A stretch of DNA of 64,000 bases from Rhodococcus sp. W8901 (lineage in GTDB: Bacteria > Actinomycetota > Actinomycetes > Mycobacteriales > Mycobacteriaceae). The stretch lies in the NCBI RefSeq assembly GCF_013348805.1, contig NZ_CP054690.1, forward strand, positions 2,976,001-3,040,000, read 5' to 3'. The position numbers were made by a program, and so were the translations under genes. Below the pieces are notes generated by a model. It searched no databases. It saw only the letters and a list, made by a program, of their open reading frames with translations, and was not told the DNA's origin. Shown piece after piece: positions 25,545-35,042 of this stretch; position 1 is the first letter of the stretch; the number at the start of each line of letters is the position of its first letter.

Positions 25545-26109
25545 GCCGGGGCGAACATTCGGCGTTATCGCAGGTCGTCGTTTCACCGATAATCCATATT
25601 ATGTCAAGTAATCGAGATCGGGCGGTTCCCCGAGGAGACAGGACCGAACACTGCGCCACGGAGCCGGCTGCAGGTCCGACACCCCGCTGCGGCCGCGCGA
25701 CCCGTGACATCGACGACCGACGCACCCGCCGCGGGCCACATCGACTCAGGTGCGATCAGGCTCGATGTCTCCGTTTCTGCCCGCAGCTCGGACCTGCCAT
25801 CCGGGCCCCGGCGAGTTCACGGAGTCGATCTCATCGACTCGCGCAGCTGAGACGAACTCCGAGTATCAGATGCCGGTCGACACCGCGTCATGTAGCGTGC
25901 CGGGTACGCGGCCGGCATCAGACAAAACGCCGTCGCGTACTGCACTCGACGACGGATGCGGCGCAGGATCCCGAACCGGAACATCGATCGGACCCGGGCC
26001 TCCCCGCCGGTCACCGCCCCCACCCACACCACTGTCATGGATAATGGCGAATATCCATGCGCGCGTGCGGGTTTCGCTCGCCTCCCCTGCGTTGTCGTGA
26101 ATCGCCGCG

Positions 26110-27651
26110 CTAGTTGGCAACTGGACCACCCCGCCGCCGGACGACCGCCGCTGCCACGTAGCCCACCACGACCGCGGTACAGACGCCCGGGACGTAGTTG
26201 CCGAGCCGGTCATAGAGCGTGTCCTCTGTCCGAACGGGCACTTCGACGAGCAGAACGCCGTGCTCGTCGGCGGGCATCGACCCGAGCCGGCGTCCTCGCG
26301 CGTCGAATGCGGCCGACTCCCCCGTCAATGCGGCCGCCGCGACCGGGCGGCCACTCTCCGCGGCCCGCAGCGCACCGAACGACGCGAGCTGCGCGGGCGC
26401 CCAACTGCCCTGAAAGGTGGCCGTGGAGGATTGGTACACCAGCATGTCCGCCCCCGCCCGCGCCTGCGCGCGGGCCATGTCCGGGAAGGTCTCCTCGAAG
26501 GAGATCAGCGGCCCGACCCGGAAACCGCCGGCGTTCATCACGACCAACCTGTCACCGGGCTGCCGGTTCTGCCCCGCCGCGGCGGTGATCCGGTTGAGCC
26601 AGCCGAGCTGGTCGCGGAACGGGATGTATTCACCGAACGGGACCAGCCGGATCTTCCGATAGGTATCGCGGATTCCGCTGTGGTCGATCAGGACAGACGC
26701 CTTCGAGATCGCGCCGGACTCGCCGACCGGCGCGTCGACGTTGACCAGTAGGTCCGCCCCCGCGGCCGCGGACAACGCGCCCAGCCGAACGAGCAGCGCT
26801 TGGTCGGCGGCCGGATTGGTATCGACGCTGCTCTCACCCCACACCACGAGGTCGACCGGCGCGCCGATCCCTCGGGTCAGGTCTTCCTCGAAAGAGAGCA
26901 GGTCGCCGTGCACGATCCCCGGCTGCACAAGCGCGACGACCGCGACGTCGGCTGGCGGCTCCGCTGGTCGGCACGCGGACCAGAGTGGACCCGAGGCGAC
27001 CGCCACCGCCACCGCCACCGCTCCGACGGCCCGGGCTGCCACGCCGCCGACCACGCACAGGGCGACCCCAATGTTCGATGCCACGATCGCGAAGCTGACC
27101 AGCCACACCCCGCCGAGCGCGGCGAGCCCGAGCACACCTGGGTGCTGCCACTGGGTGGCACCGAGCAACGACCACGGCCCACCGAGCCACTGCCACGACC
27201 GGACCACCTCGACCAGCACCCACCCTGCAGGCACGACGACTGCGGCCGCCACCGCCCCGCGGCCGGTGACCGGCTCCCGCAACGCATCCCACACCAGCAC
27301 GCCCCACCCGGTCCACAGCAGCGCGAGCACACCCACAGCCAGCGGGAAGAACCAGACAAGGTTCGGCGCCACCCAGTACTGCGTACCCGCGAGGAATCCG
27401 ACGCCGGCCAGCCAGCCGCGCAGTCCGGCCTCGCGCGCGGTCGCCGCGGCGCGCACCAGCAGCACCACCGGCACCAGCGACACCCACGCGAGCACGCCGA
27501 GGTTCGGCTCGGGGAACGCCAACAGCGGCAGCGCCCCCGCGGCCGCCACCCCGGCCCGCGGCACCCACCGCGAACGCGTCGCACCGACTGTCCATCCCGG
27601 TACGCGGCTCCCGTGACCGGGTGGTTTCCCGGAGGACGCTCCGCTGGACAC
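26110..27651 (-). CDS. lnt: apolipoprotein N-acyltransferase family protein
   Basis: A 513-residue protein that would add the third acyl chain to lipoproteins at the cell membrane. The N-terminal half (~25-225) carries about seven membrane segments; residues ~240-480 are the nitrilase (CN-hydrolase) domain, and a last segment lies near 485-505. The catalytic Glu (LVVWGESSVDTN) and Lys (YRKIRLVPFGEYIPFRD) are present. At the nucleophile position, where GPLICFE-type sequence is expected, it has GPLISFEETFPDM with Ser384 (codon 26500-26502). Some actinobacterial homologues may share this, so it may be a variant enzyme rather than a dead one. GTG 27651 is the start. Its stop is within a tagttggcaac motif like the IS ends. 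Confidence 0.8.
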   Translation of the reverse strand: MSSGASSGKPPGHGSRVPGWTVGATRSRWVPRAGVAAAGALPLLAFPEPNLGVLAWVSLVPVVLLVRAAATAREAGLRGWLAGVGFLAGTQYWVAPNLVWFFPLAVGVLALLWTGWGVLVWDALREPVTGRGAVAAAVVVPAGWVLVEVVRSWQWLGGPWSLLGATQWQHPGVLGLAALGGVWLVSFAIVASNIGVALCVVGGVAARAVGAVAVAVAVASGPLWSACRPAEPPADVAVVALVQPGIVHGDLLSFEEDLTRGIGAPVDLVVWGESSVDTNPAADQALLVRLGALSAAAGADLLVNVDAPVGESGAISKASVLIDHSGIRDTYRKIRLVPFGEYIPFRDQLGWLNRITAAAGQNRQPGDRLVVMNAGGFRVGPLISFEETFPDMARAQARAGADMLVYQSSTATFQGSWAPAQLASFGALRAAESGRPVAAAALTGESAAFDARGRRLGSMPADEHGVLLVEVPVRTEDTLYDRLGNYVPGVCTAVVVGYVAAAVVRRRGGPVAN

Positions 27652-27902
27652 GTGTCGATTCTAGAGTTCGGGCCTGACCTGAGCGGGTCCTCCGTTCGAT
27701 CCGGGCAGAGGTAGTCGATCGAGTTGGCGGAGGTCAACGGGCCTCCCGCAGTGACCACGCACCGTCATACGATGGACGCATCCGATGTCCGGCCGAACGG
27801 AGGACGCGTGAGGGACGACGACGCACCTCGACACGATGCGCGGCGGACGAACCGTGCGGGACCACCGTTCCACTCCCCCCGACGATCTCCCGGGTCGATT
27901 GC

Positions 27903-28688
27903 GTGAATCCTGCAGTCGAGCGCACCGACGAATACCGTGACGTGGGTCCGGTCTTCGAGTCGATGGCGTCGCTCGACCGCAGGGACCCGCGCTACCGCGT
28001 GCTCCGCGACTCCGTGATCACGCGGTGCCTCCCCCTCGCCGATCACATCGCTCGCAGGTTCGACGGCCGTGGGGAGTTCCACGACGACCTCGTTCAGGTG
28101 GCGCGTGTCGGGCTCGTCAATGCGGTCAACCGATATGACTCCCGCGTGGGGTCCGACTTCGTCGCGTTCGCGGTCCCGACCATGATGGGCGAGGTGCGGC
28201 GACACTTCCGGGACACCGGGTGGGCCGTGCGGGTGCCCCGCCGGGTCAAGGAACTGCATCTCGAGCTCGGTCGCGCGGTGTCGGTCCTGTCGCAGCGTCT
28301 CGGTCGGCCGCCGACGCACCACGAGCTCGCGGCGGAGCTGCGGATCGGTGAGGACGCGGTCGCGGACGGACTGCTGGCCGGCAACGCGTACCAGACCGTG
28401 TCGGTGGATGCCGGGACCGTGGGGCGCCGCCACGACCATCCGCTGGCCGAGACCCTCGGTGCCGACGATCGGCGTCTCGAGGCGGTCGAGAATCACGAGA
28501 CGCTCCGGCCGATACTGGCGGCGTTGCCCGATCGCGAGCGCCGGATCCTGTTGTTGCGGTTCTTCGCGAACCTCACCCAGAGCCGGATCGCCGAAGAGAT
28601 CGGGGTATCCCAGATGCACGTGTCAAGGCTGCTGGCCCGGTCGCTCGCGACGCTCCGCTGCCAACTCGAGGACCAGATCGAAAGCTGA
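27903..28688 (+). CDS. sigF: SigB/SigF/SigG-type RNA polymerase sigma factor
   Basis: A 261-residue stress-type sigma factor. Region 2: ITRCLPLADHIARRFDGRGEF, DDLVQVARVGLVNAVNRYD, FAVPTMMGEVRRHFRDTGW (about residues 40-105). Region 3: VPRRVKELHLELGRAVSVLS (about 108-130). Region 4: LPDRERRILLLRFFANLTQS, IAEEIGVSQMHVSRLLARSL (about 203-250). This is the SigF subgroup of sigma-70 group 3. No anti-sigma gene is adjacent, which is usual for one of several SigF paralogues but leaves its control open. GTG 27903 is the best start. Confidence 0.9.
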   Translation: MNPAVERTDEYRDVGPVFESMASLDRRDPRYRVLRDSVITRCLPLADHIARRFDGRGEFHDDLVQVARVGLVNAVNRYDSRVGSDFVAFAVPTMMGEVRRHFRDTGWAVRVPRRVKELHLELGRAVSVLSQRLGRPPTHHELAAELRIGEDAVADGLLAGNAYQTVSVDAGTVGRRHDHPLAETLGADDRRLEAVENHETLRPILAALPDRERRILLLRFFANLTQSRIAEEIGVSQMHVSRLLARSLATLRCQLEDQIES

Positions 28689-28697
28689 CGCTGCAGG

Positions 28698-28931
28698 TCA
28701 CACCCGATCGACGAGCCGTTCGTGGCCGGCAAGCCGCGCGCAGTTCGCGCAGCAGAAGATCCGACTCTCGTCCTCGACGCCATGGCCGAGTATCCGGCAT
28801 CCGCAGTGTCCGCACACCGGCGCCATCGCGTGTGCGGCGCATTCGAAGCTGTCGAACACGCCACGACGGTCCCCCATGATCACGGTGAATGCCTTGTCGT
28901 AGTCGTTGCCACACGTTTCGCAGTTAGGCAT
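28698..28931 (-). CDS. small zinc-ribbon protein
   Basis: A 77-residue protein with four cysteine pairs or singles: CETCGNDYDKAF near the start, SFECAAHAMAPVCGHCGCRI in the middle, and FCCANCARLAG near the end. It should bind two zinc ions. Small proteins of this pattern are widespread in actinobacteria with unknown function. ATG 28931 is clear. It converges on the SigF gene (stops 10 bp apart). Confidence 0.75.
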   Translation of the reverse strand: MPNCETCGNDYDKAFTVIMGDRRGVFDSFECAAHAMAPVCGHCGCRILGHGVEDESRIFCCANCARLAGHERLVDRV

Positions 28932-29141
28932 CGTCGTCCTCCTCCTGATGGCGTCGGTCGTGGTGCCGGCCGACGACGGTCTGATACCCCGTGGGAGACG
29001 GCTCTACACCTGACGGCTGTCGACCGATTCGCCGACGGGACCGGGTGCGGGATCGGAGTAACGTGTTCAGCGGTGACACCCTGCTTCTGCTCGGGCAGTG
29101 CGTCGTTGACGAGCGAGCCGGCGCCGCAGCCGCCAACTCTC

Positions 29142-30116
29142 GTGTGGGCCGTCACCGCATCAGACGGCATCATTCTCGATGACGATCCTACGTCGAGAGG
29201 CCACAGCCATCACCGGGGCCGGAAGAGGTGTTGATCAAGGCCGAAGCGATCGGCGTCAACTTTTCTCGACACCTACTTCCGCTCCGGCCTGTACCCGCAC
29301 GAGCTGCCGTTCGCCGTCGGCAGCGAGGTGGGCGGTACCGTCGCCGCGGTCGGCGCCGGCAACTCGGCGTTTCTGGTCGGCGACCGGGTGGTCAGCGCGG
29401 ACGCAGTGGGCGCGTATGCCGACTACTGCGTGGCACCAGCGGGTCTGTTGGCGCGGGTGCCGGAGGGAGTCGCCCCCGACATCGCCGCATCGGCGCTGCT
29501 GAAGGGCTTGACCGCGCATTATCTGGTCAAGTCGGTCTACCCGGTCCGGCGCGGCGACACCGTGCTGGTGCATGCCGGCGCCGGCGGTGTCGGGCTGATT
29601 CTGACGCAGTTGGCCACCAGCCTGGGCGCCCGAGTGATCACGACAGTGTCGACGCCGGAGAAGGCCGAGCTGTCCCGCGGTGCCGGTGCGGTGGAGGTAC
29701 TCGATTACCCCGACGACCCACACGAACTCGCTGCGACCGTCCGTGCACTCACCGAAGGCAACGGCGCCGCCGCAGTGTACGACGGCGTCGGCAAGTCGAC
29801 CTTCGACGCCAGCCTGGCCAGCCTGGCGGTCCGGGGCACGCTGGCGCTGTTCGGTGCGTCCAGTGGGCCGGTTCCTCCGGTCGATCCCCAACGCCTCAAT
29901 GCTGCCGGATCGGTGTACCTGACCCGACCCTCGCGAGGGCACTTCAACCGGACACACGACGAGTTCGTCTGGCGAGCCGGTGAGGTTCTCGATGCGATCG
30001 CGGCCGGGTCCGTCGTGGTCACTGTCGGCGAACGCTACCGACTGAGGGCCGCCGCTCAGGCCCATCGCGATCTCGAAGGCCGCAGGACCCGGGGTTCGAC
30101 GGTCTTGACGCCGTAG
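29142..30116 (+). pseudogene. quinone oxidoreductase (MDR family) with N-terminal frameshifts
   Basis: From 29328 the frame is a clean zinc-independent quinone oxidoreductase: VLVHAGAGGVGLILTQLATSLGARVITTV (NADPH Rossmann loop), YDGVGKSTFDASLASLAVRGTLALFG, and a C-terminal domain to 30116. Upstream, the pieces GPEEVLIKAEAIGVNF and DTYFRSGLYPHELPFAVGSEVGG are in different frames (a one-base insertion in the run ttttct near 29265), and the first residues (WAVTASDGII from GTG 29142) need another shift. A shortened product from 29328 would lack the catalytic domain's first strands. Confidence 0.75.
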
Positions 30117-30140
30117 CGTCACGGATCTGCCTTGAAAGCA

Positions 30141-30178
30141 CGATGTCCCGCTGCGCAGGCGTGCACAGCGGGACATCG
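30141..30178. terminator. hairpin terminator after the quinone oxidoreductase gene
   Basis: cgatgtcccgctg (30141-30153) pairs perfectly with cagcgggacatcg (30166-30178) across a 12-base loop. It lies 24 bp after the stop. No long T-run follows. Confidence 0.65.
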
Positions 30179-30468
30179 TCGAAGTTAGAGGCCAGGCACA
30201 CGTCGGGGGGTGCGCCTGGCCCTCAATAAAGTATCGAGACAGTTCCGTCAGGGAAAGCTGCATCGGGGTGAAATCGGGGGTGAAGCGGTCGTCACGCGCG
30301 CCTCACCCCGAACTTCCGAGCACATCCGCCAGGCGAACGGCGTCGAACTCGCGCGTTCGACGTGCTGCGGAATCCCAGCAGGTCGGGCGCGGACCAGGAC
30401 ATAGTCTGCGTCCGGGGCGTGCCGCGGCGAGGGGACCCGTCCGGGCGGCCGGTGGTGATCCGGGTTCG

Positions 30469-31015
30469 TTACGGCTGCTTCGGTGGCAGATCAACGGGTT
30501 GGAGCGCGGGTGGAACATCGAGCCCGAGATGCGCGAGCAGGACGGCGAGTTCGGCGTCGAGGTCGTGGCCGGTCGCTGTGATGCGGGGGGCACTGAAGCT
30601 GCCGAACTGGGTGCTGGGTTGGTCGACCGCAAACCATGCCTGGCTCGAGCTGTCCTGCCAGAGCACAGTGCGCAGCGGGGCGTAGAGCATGGCCGCCGGG
30701 TTGTGGCGGAACATCCGTTCGGCGATGGTGTGGTTGCCCATCAGGTAGGCGACGCAGGGTGCGGTGTCCCCGGCGAGCCGCATCACCTCATCGGCCTGGT
30801 TCTTCGGTCAGGAACCCGAACGGAGCGGCGGCGCCGATGAAATCGAGCATCTCGGCCCACGGCGCTCTCCGGGCGACGAAGTCGGCGACCTGATCGAAGT
30901 CCAAGGCCGGGACCGCCCGTTCATATCGGGCCCGGAAGTCGTCCAACGAGGTCGTGACCGGTAGCTGCAGACGGTTGACAGCGACCGGTGTGACGATCGG
31001 GACTCGAACGGCCAT
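30469..31015 (-). pseudogene. DUF302-domain protein with a frameshift
   Basis: From ATG 31015: VTTSLDDFRARYERAVPALD, ADFVARRAPWAEMLDFIGAA, FGFLTE; then a one-base shift near 30805; then MRLAGDTAPCVAYLMGNHTI, MFRHNPAAMLYAPLRTVLWQ and FGSFSAPRITATGHDLDAEL. The second part is a classic DUF302 domain, a small alpha/beta fold found alone or with redox proteins. Both halves are complete, so the break may be recent or a base-call error. Confidence 0.75.
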
Positions 31016-31446
31016 GACGTGTCTCCTGGCGAGGTCTTTCCGCAGCGGGTGGTCGACGGACGAGCGCAGTGAGGTGGTGGCAACCATCAGGTGCCAGGAT
31101 CTGTGCTGTTCCTGACACGAGAACCTCCTCGTCGTCGAGACGTACCGGACTGGTCCGCCGGCGTCCTGGTCGAGCCACAGGCACGTATGAGGTCACGCAC
31201 CCGACGGTGCCGGCACGGCTTCTGCCTCTCAACGCACGATCACTGGTACTTCACCCTCAGGACGGCAACTGCCGTCCGGGCGGTCGGATCCCTCCACACT
31301 AACCGCGGAGGTTGTAGTCGAGCAGCCGCCGAGGACATCGATCGGGTCCGGGCCGGCAGCCGATACACTTGTCGGGCGCGGTTCGAACACACTTTCGCCG
31401 CGCGTCCGACAGTCGAAGTCCCGGAAGGACATTGGAGCAGGCCCAC
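31016..31446. other. non-coding stretch upstream of the integrase
   Basis: No supported gene. A candidate attachment site could not be recognised by eye and no tRNA gene is seen. Confidence 0.4.
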
Positions 31447-32472
31447 GTGAGTGACGATCGACAGCTTCTCGAGTCCTGGTTCGGCGAGTTCCTGTTGCAC
31501 CGCAGCACCGCGAAGCCGTCACCGCACACGCTCAAGGCGTACCGCCAGGACTTCACGGCCATCGCCGGGCACCTCGCGGAGCAGTCCGGGCTCGCCGCAT
31601 CGGTGCTTCCGGTGGAGGTGATCACCAAGCAGTCGATGCAGCAGGCGTTCGCGGCGTTCGCGGCATCGCACGAGGTGGCGTCGATCCGTCGGTGCTGGTC
31701 CACTTGGAACACGCTGTGCGACTTCCTGTTCTCGATCGACGCGATCGTCGCGAACCCCATGTCGGCGGTGCTGCGCCCCAAGGCGCCGAAGCGGCTGCCC
31801 AAGGCGCTTCCTGCTGATGCCGTCACCCGGCTGATCGCGACGTTGCAGGAGGACGACACCGACGGGGTCCGACCGTGGGGTGAGCGCGATTTCGCGATCA
31901 TCCTGATGGCGCTGCTGACCGGGATGCGGTCGTCGGAGCTGATCGCGGTCGACATCGGCGACGTACGCGGCGCCACCGATCCGTCGAACGGCGGCGCACG
32001 GGTGATCCTGGTGCGCGGGAAGGGCAGCAAGGAGCGGGTGGCGACCGCGGAGCCGGCGTTGGTGGCCGCGTTGACCGGCTATCTGGAGTCTCGCATCGAA
32101 CGATTCCCCGGCACCGCGAAGCAGCGGGTGGCGGCCGACGCCACGCCGTGGCAGCACTTCCGCAGCGCCGATCCACTGTTCGTGGGGGCCGACGGCGCGC
32201 GGATCACCCGCGGAACGCTGCAGTACCGGGTGCTCCGGGCGTACCGCCGGGCCGGGATCAACGGCGAGCGCGCCAAGGGAGCGCTGACCCACCAGTTCCG
32301 GCACACCTTCGCCACGAACATGGCCGACGAGAACGTCAGCATCTTCACCCTCATGCGGATGCTCGGTCACGAGTCGATGAACACCACGCAGGTGTACACC
32401 GAAGGCGCCGGAACGGGCGTGCGTGAGGCCGCTGCCCGCAATCCGCTGTATCGGATGCTCGACGGCGGCTGA
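31447..32472 (+). CDS. tyrosine recombinase/integrase (XerC/D type)
   Basis: A 341-residue recombinase with a SAM-like N-terminal DNA-binding domain (~1-110; SPHTLKAYRQDFTAIAGHL) and a catalytic domain. All catalytic residues are visible: Arg161 (LTGMRSSELI), Lys192 (RGKGSKERV), His282 and Arg285 (HQFRHTFAT), His308 (MLGHESMNT) and the nucleophile Tyr317 (QVYTEGA). It is therefore probably active. GTG 31447 is chosen as the first start after the promoter region. It has no excisionase or phage gene beside it. It stands at the edge between the broken gene region and chromosome-like genes, so it may be the integrase of the accessory DNA. Confidence 0.9.
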   Translation: MSDDRQLLESWFGEFLLHRSTAKPSPHTLKAYRQDFTAIAGHLAEQSGLAASVLPVEVITKQSMQQAFAAFAASHEVASIRRCWSTWNTLCDFLFSIDAIVANPMSAVLRPKAPKRLPKALPADAVTRLIATLQEDDTDGVRPWGERDFAIILMALLTGMRSSELIAVDIGDVRGATDPSNGGARVILVRGKGSKERVATAEPALVAALTGYLESRIERFPGTAKQRVAADATPWQHFRSADPLFVGADGARITRGTLQYRVLRAYRRAGINGERAKGALTHQFRHTFATNMADENVSIFTLMRMLGHESMNTTQVYTEGAGTGVREAAARNPLYRMLDGG

Positions 32473-32638
32473 CGAACCCGCTCGTCGTTTCCGGACATTT
32501 CATCCCGGAATACGTATACCGGAACGCCACTCGGGACGTACGGTGGTCGGCGGCGGTCGATGCGCATACCGCTGTCCTGTTCGACCTCTCCGGTGTGCCC
32601 TCTCCGGTGTGTCCCCTGAGCAGAAGGTGAATTCGTCG

Positions 32639-32989
32639 ATGTACGCCGACGTCGGCCCGGCCGCCACGCCCCGTCACCTGCGACTCGTGGCGCCGCTGCC
32701 CGCGTCGTCCGCCGACTCCCCCGACTTCGCTGCCGACCGTGATCACAATCGGCACGCGTCGATATGGCCGGACTTCGTCAGTGTCCCGATCGTGCCGCCG
32801 ACGGAGCTCGGTGCGACGTGGTGCGTGGACGACGACACCTACGTCGAGGCGCACGGTCGGCGGATACTGCTCCGCTGTGTCGACGTCGACGGCGTGGAAA
32901 CCACTGTCCACCTGCAGGACGGCGTGATCGACGAGTTGGTGGCGGCGATCGTGTCGGCTCAGATGCACCGCTGCCCGGCGCACGACTGA
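32639..32989 (+). CDS. hypothetical protein
   Basis: A 116-residue soluble protein. The N-terminal ~40 residues are Ala/Pro rich; the rest has a beta-rich pattern (FVSVPIVPPTELGATWCVDD, YVEAHGRRILLRCVDVDG, TVHLQDGVIDELVAAIVSAQ). I do not recognise the family. ATG 32639 has aaggtg 9 bases upstream. It stands 166 bp after the integrase gene on the same strand. Confidence 0.55.
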   Translation: MYADVGPAATPRHLRLVAPLPASSADSPDFAADRDHNRHASIWPDFVSVPIVPPTELGATWCVDDDTYVEAHGRRILLRCVDVDGVETTVHLQDGVIDELVAAIVSAQMHRCPAHD

Positions 32990-33428
32990 CCCCGTACTCA
33001 CACGTACAGCACAGGTTTCCCTGTTCCGCTGCCAAAGCTTTCGGGACCTGCGACACTGGTCAACGGTTTGTTCCGGCGGTTCGACGCACCCGGTTGCGCG
33101 TCGCGGAGCACGGACCACATTGCCGATCCCGTCGTGGTCTCATCCAACGGGATGGCTCGGGTAGCGGGGCCCTCGGGTGCCGACGCCCTGATCAGCGGTT
33201 TCCCCCGTTCCCCCAGTTCGCCGCTGTAACGGCGGTCACCATCAGGTCCCACTGAGTGCGCAGACCTCCGATGCCGGGAAAGTGAGTTGGCACACTCTGT
33301 GACCAACGGAACAGAAGCGACGCTCACCCATAGCGGCTTGCCCGTGGACGCGACGACCTCGCAGTTCTTCGAATTCCCGCAGCACAGCCCGTAATTCGGG
33401 CCAGTCAAGAGTCTGGACATCAACTTCA
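32990..33428. other. non-coding stretch with gene-like remnants
   Basis: Minus-strand pieces such as LDWPELRAVLREFEELRGRR look protein-like but are interrupted; none can be assigned. It precedes the MFS gene. Confidence 0.35.
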
Positions 33429-34883
33429 GTGACAGCTACTGCAGACACTCGTGCCACGTCGGCGGCGCCCGCACCGCGCGGACGGTATGCCCGGCAGCGC
33501 CCTGCATGGGTGATCATCACCGTTCTCGTTCTGGTCGAGATCATCAGCGCGTTCGAGACGTCAATGGTGTACGCCGCCATCCCCACGTTCATCAAGGAGT
33601 TCAACAGCGACGCCGCCACGGTCGGCTGGGCTGTCACGGCGTTCCTGTTGGTGGCAGCCGCATCGGCCGCGGTGTGCGGCCGCCTCGGCGACATGTACGG
33701 ACGCGAGCGTGTGCTGGTCGTCCTGCTCGGTGCTGCCGCCCTCGGTTCGTTCATCAGTGCGATCGGTGACAGCATCGGCAGCATCATCGTCGGCCGCGCC
33801 ATCCAGGGTGTCGCCGGCGCGATCCTCCCGCTGTGCATCGGCCTGGCCCGCGAGCACCTCCCGGCCGCGAAGGTCCCCGTCGCCATTGCAGTCATCTCCG
33901 GCTCGGCCGTCGCGGCCGGTTCGGCGTCGTTGCTGGTCGCCGGCGTGATGCTCGACCACGCGAGCTGGCACATGATCTTCGTCGTCGCGGCGGTCTATGC
34001 GGTGATGGCGCTGCTGCTGGTGCTGTTCGTTCTGCCGTGGCGCCCGCCCACGGGGACCACACAGAAGGTCGACTACCTCGGCACCCTCGCATTCGCCCCG
34101 GCGATCGCGGCCGTCCTGCTGGGCATCAACAAGTCGGGAGCGTGGGGCTGGACCGACGCGAAGACACTCGGCCTGGTGGTCGGCGGTCTCGTCGTCCTCG
34201 CCCTGTGGGTGCTGTGGGAGCTGCGGGTGAAGGACCCGATCGTGAACGTGCGCCTGTTCACCGACCGCAAGGTGGCGCTGACGATGTGCGCGACCCTGGC
34301 GATCGCAGTCGGCCCGATGGGCATCAGCACCATGATCATCCCGATGATCCTGCAGTCCCCGACCACCGCGTCGTTCGGTCTGGGCATCTCCGCCACCAAC
34401 GCCGGCTGGCTGTCGTTCATCGGTTCGATGTTCGGTTTCGTGTGCACGCCGCTCAGTGGCCGCATCACCCGGACCGTCGGCTCGCGGGTGTCGATGCTGC
34501 TCGGTACGACGCTGTTCACGATCAGCAGCGCGATGCTCATCGTCTTCCACGACTCGGTCGCCGGCATGGTCGCGATGATCATCACCGTGTCGATCGGCAC
34601 CGCCTTCGCGTACACGGCACTGCCGAACCTGATCGTCGAGGCGGTCCCGGAGGGCAACACCAGCGAGGCGACCGGCACGAACTCGGTGCTGCGCACCGGC
34701 GGTCAGGGCATCGGCACCTCGATCGCGACGATGCTGCTCGCGTCGTCGGCCGCCGCCGCCGGTGGCGTCGCACCGACCGTCAGCGGCCTCAACACGGTCG
34801 CGACGATGATGGTCGGCCTCGGGCTCATCACGATCGGCTTCACGCTGTTGATCCGCCGCGGAAGCGTGTACGACCGCAAGTGA
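33429..34883 (+). CDS. MFS drug/metabolite exporter
   Basis: A 484-residue protein of the DHA2 (14-helix) drug:proton antiporter type. The N-terminal ~30 residues are cytoplasmic, followed by the first membrane segment (VIITVLVLVEIISAFE). MFS motif A is visible as GRLGDMYGRERVLVV (about residues 77-91), and the motif C-like VISGSAVAAGSASLLVAG lies near 155-172. The C-terminal half has matching repeats. GTG 33429 is the start; no strong ribosome binding site is visible. A strong hairpin follows at 34907-34937. No regulator lies nearby. Confidence 0.85.
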   Translation: MTATADTRATSAAPAPRGRYARQRPAWVIITVLVLVEIISAFETSMVYAAIPTFIKEFNSDAATVGWAVTAFLLVAAASAAVCGRLGDMYGRERVLVVLLGAAALGSFISAIGDSIGSIIVGRAIQGVAGAILPLCIGLAREHLPAAKVPVAIAVISGSAVAAGSASLLVAGVMLDHASWHMIFVVAAVYAVMALLLVLFVLPWRPPTGTTQKVDYLGTLAFAPAIAAVLLGINKSGAWGWTDAKTLGLVVGGLVVLALWVLWELRVKDPIVNVRLFTDRKVALTMCATLAIAVGPMGISTMIIPMILQSPTTASFGLGISATNAGWLSFIGSMFGFVCTPLSGRITRTVGSRVSMLLGTTLFTISSAMLIVFHDSVAGMVAMIITVSIGTAFAYTALPNLIVEAVPEGNTSEATGTNSVLRTGGQGIGTSIATMLLASSAAAAGGVAPTVSGLNTVATMMVGLGLITIGFTLLIRRGSVYDRK

Positions 34884-34906
34884 CGGTCGCACTGTGACGT
34901 CCGACT

Positions 34907-34937
34907 GTGGGCGGTGGGGTTCATCCCCACCGCCCAC
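34907..34937 (+). terminator. hairpin terminator after the MFS gene
   Basis: gtgggcggtgggg (34907-34919) pairs perfectly with ccccaccgcccac (34925-34937) over a 5-base loop. It lies 23 bp after the stop codon. Confidence 0.75.
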
Positions 34938-35042
34938 CGTCGTCTGCGGGGTGTTCCGACGCCCGAGTTGGCGGGACGGGTGACCACCGGGCGGTTACGG
35001 TGACTAGGTCAGCACGTTTCGACGAGCCTCGAGGAGCGCGGA

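Larger units (their letters stand above)
25067..26109. other. 1-kb stretch with IS ends, no supported gene
   Basis: It contains two IS-end-like segments (25379-25411 and repeat copy E at 25501-25544). A minus-strand frame at 25186-25476 is open but arginine/leucine-rich with no family. From 25540 to 26109 frames on both strands overlap and none is convincing. Confidence 0.45.

Noticed and set aside
29256-30263. A 335-codon minus-strand frame
   Set aside because: It is antisense to the quinone oxidoreductase remnant, whose motifs explain the codon pattern.
31016-31446. A tRNA gene as attachment site for the integrase
   Set aside because: No cloverleaf or CCA-type end could be recognised.
33561-34937. 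A 458-codon minus-strand frame
   Set aside because: It is antisense to the MFS exporter and made of Asp/Arg/His-rich sequence, typical for shadows of high-GC genes.
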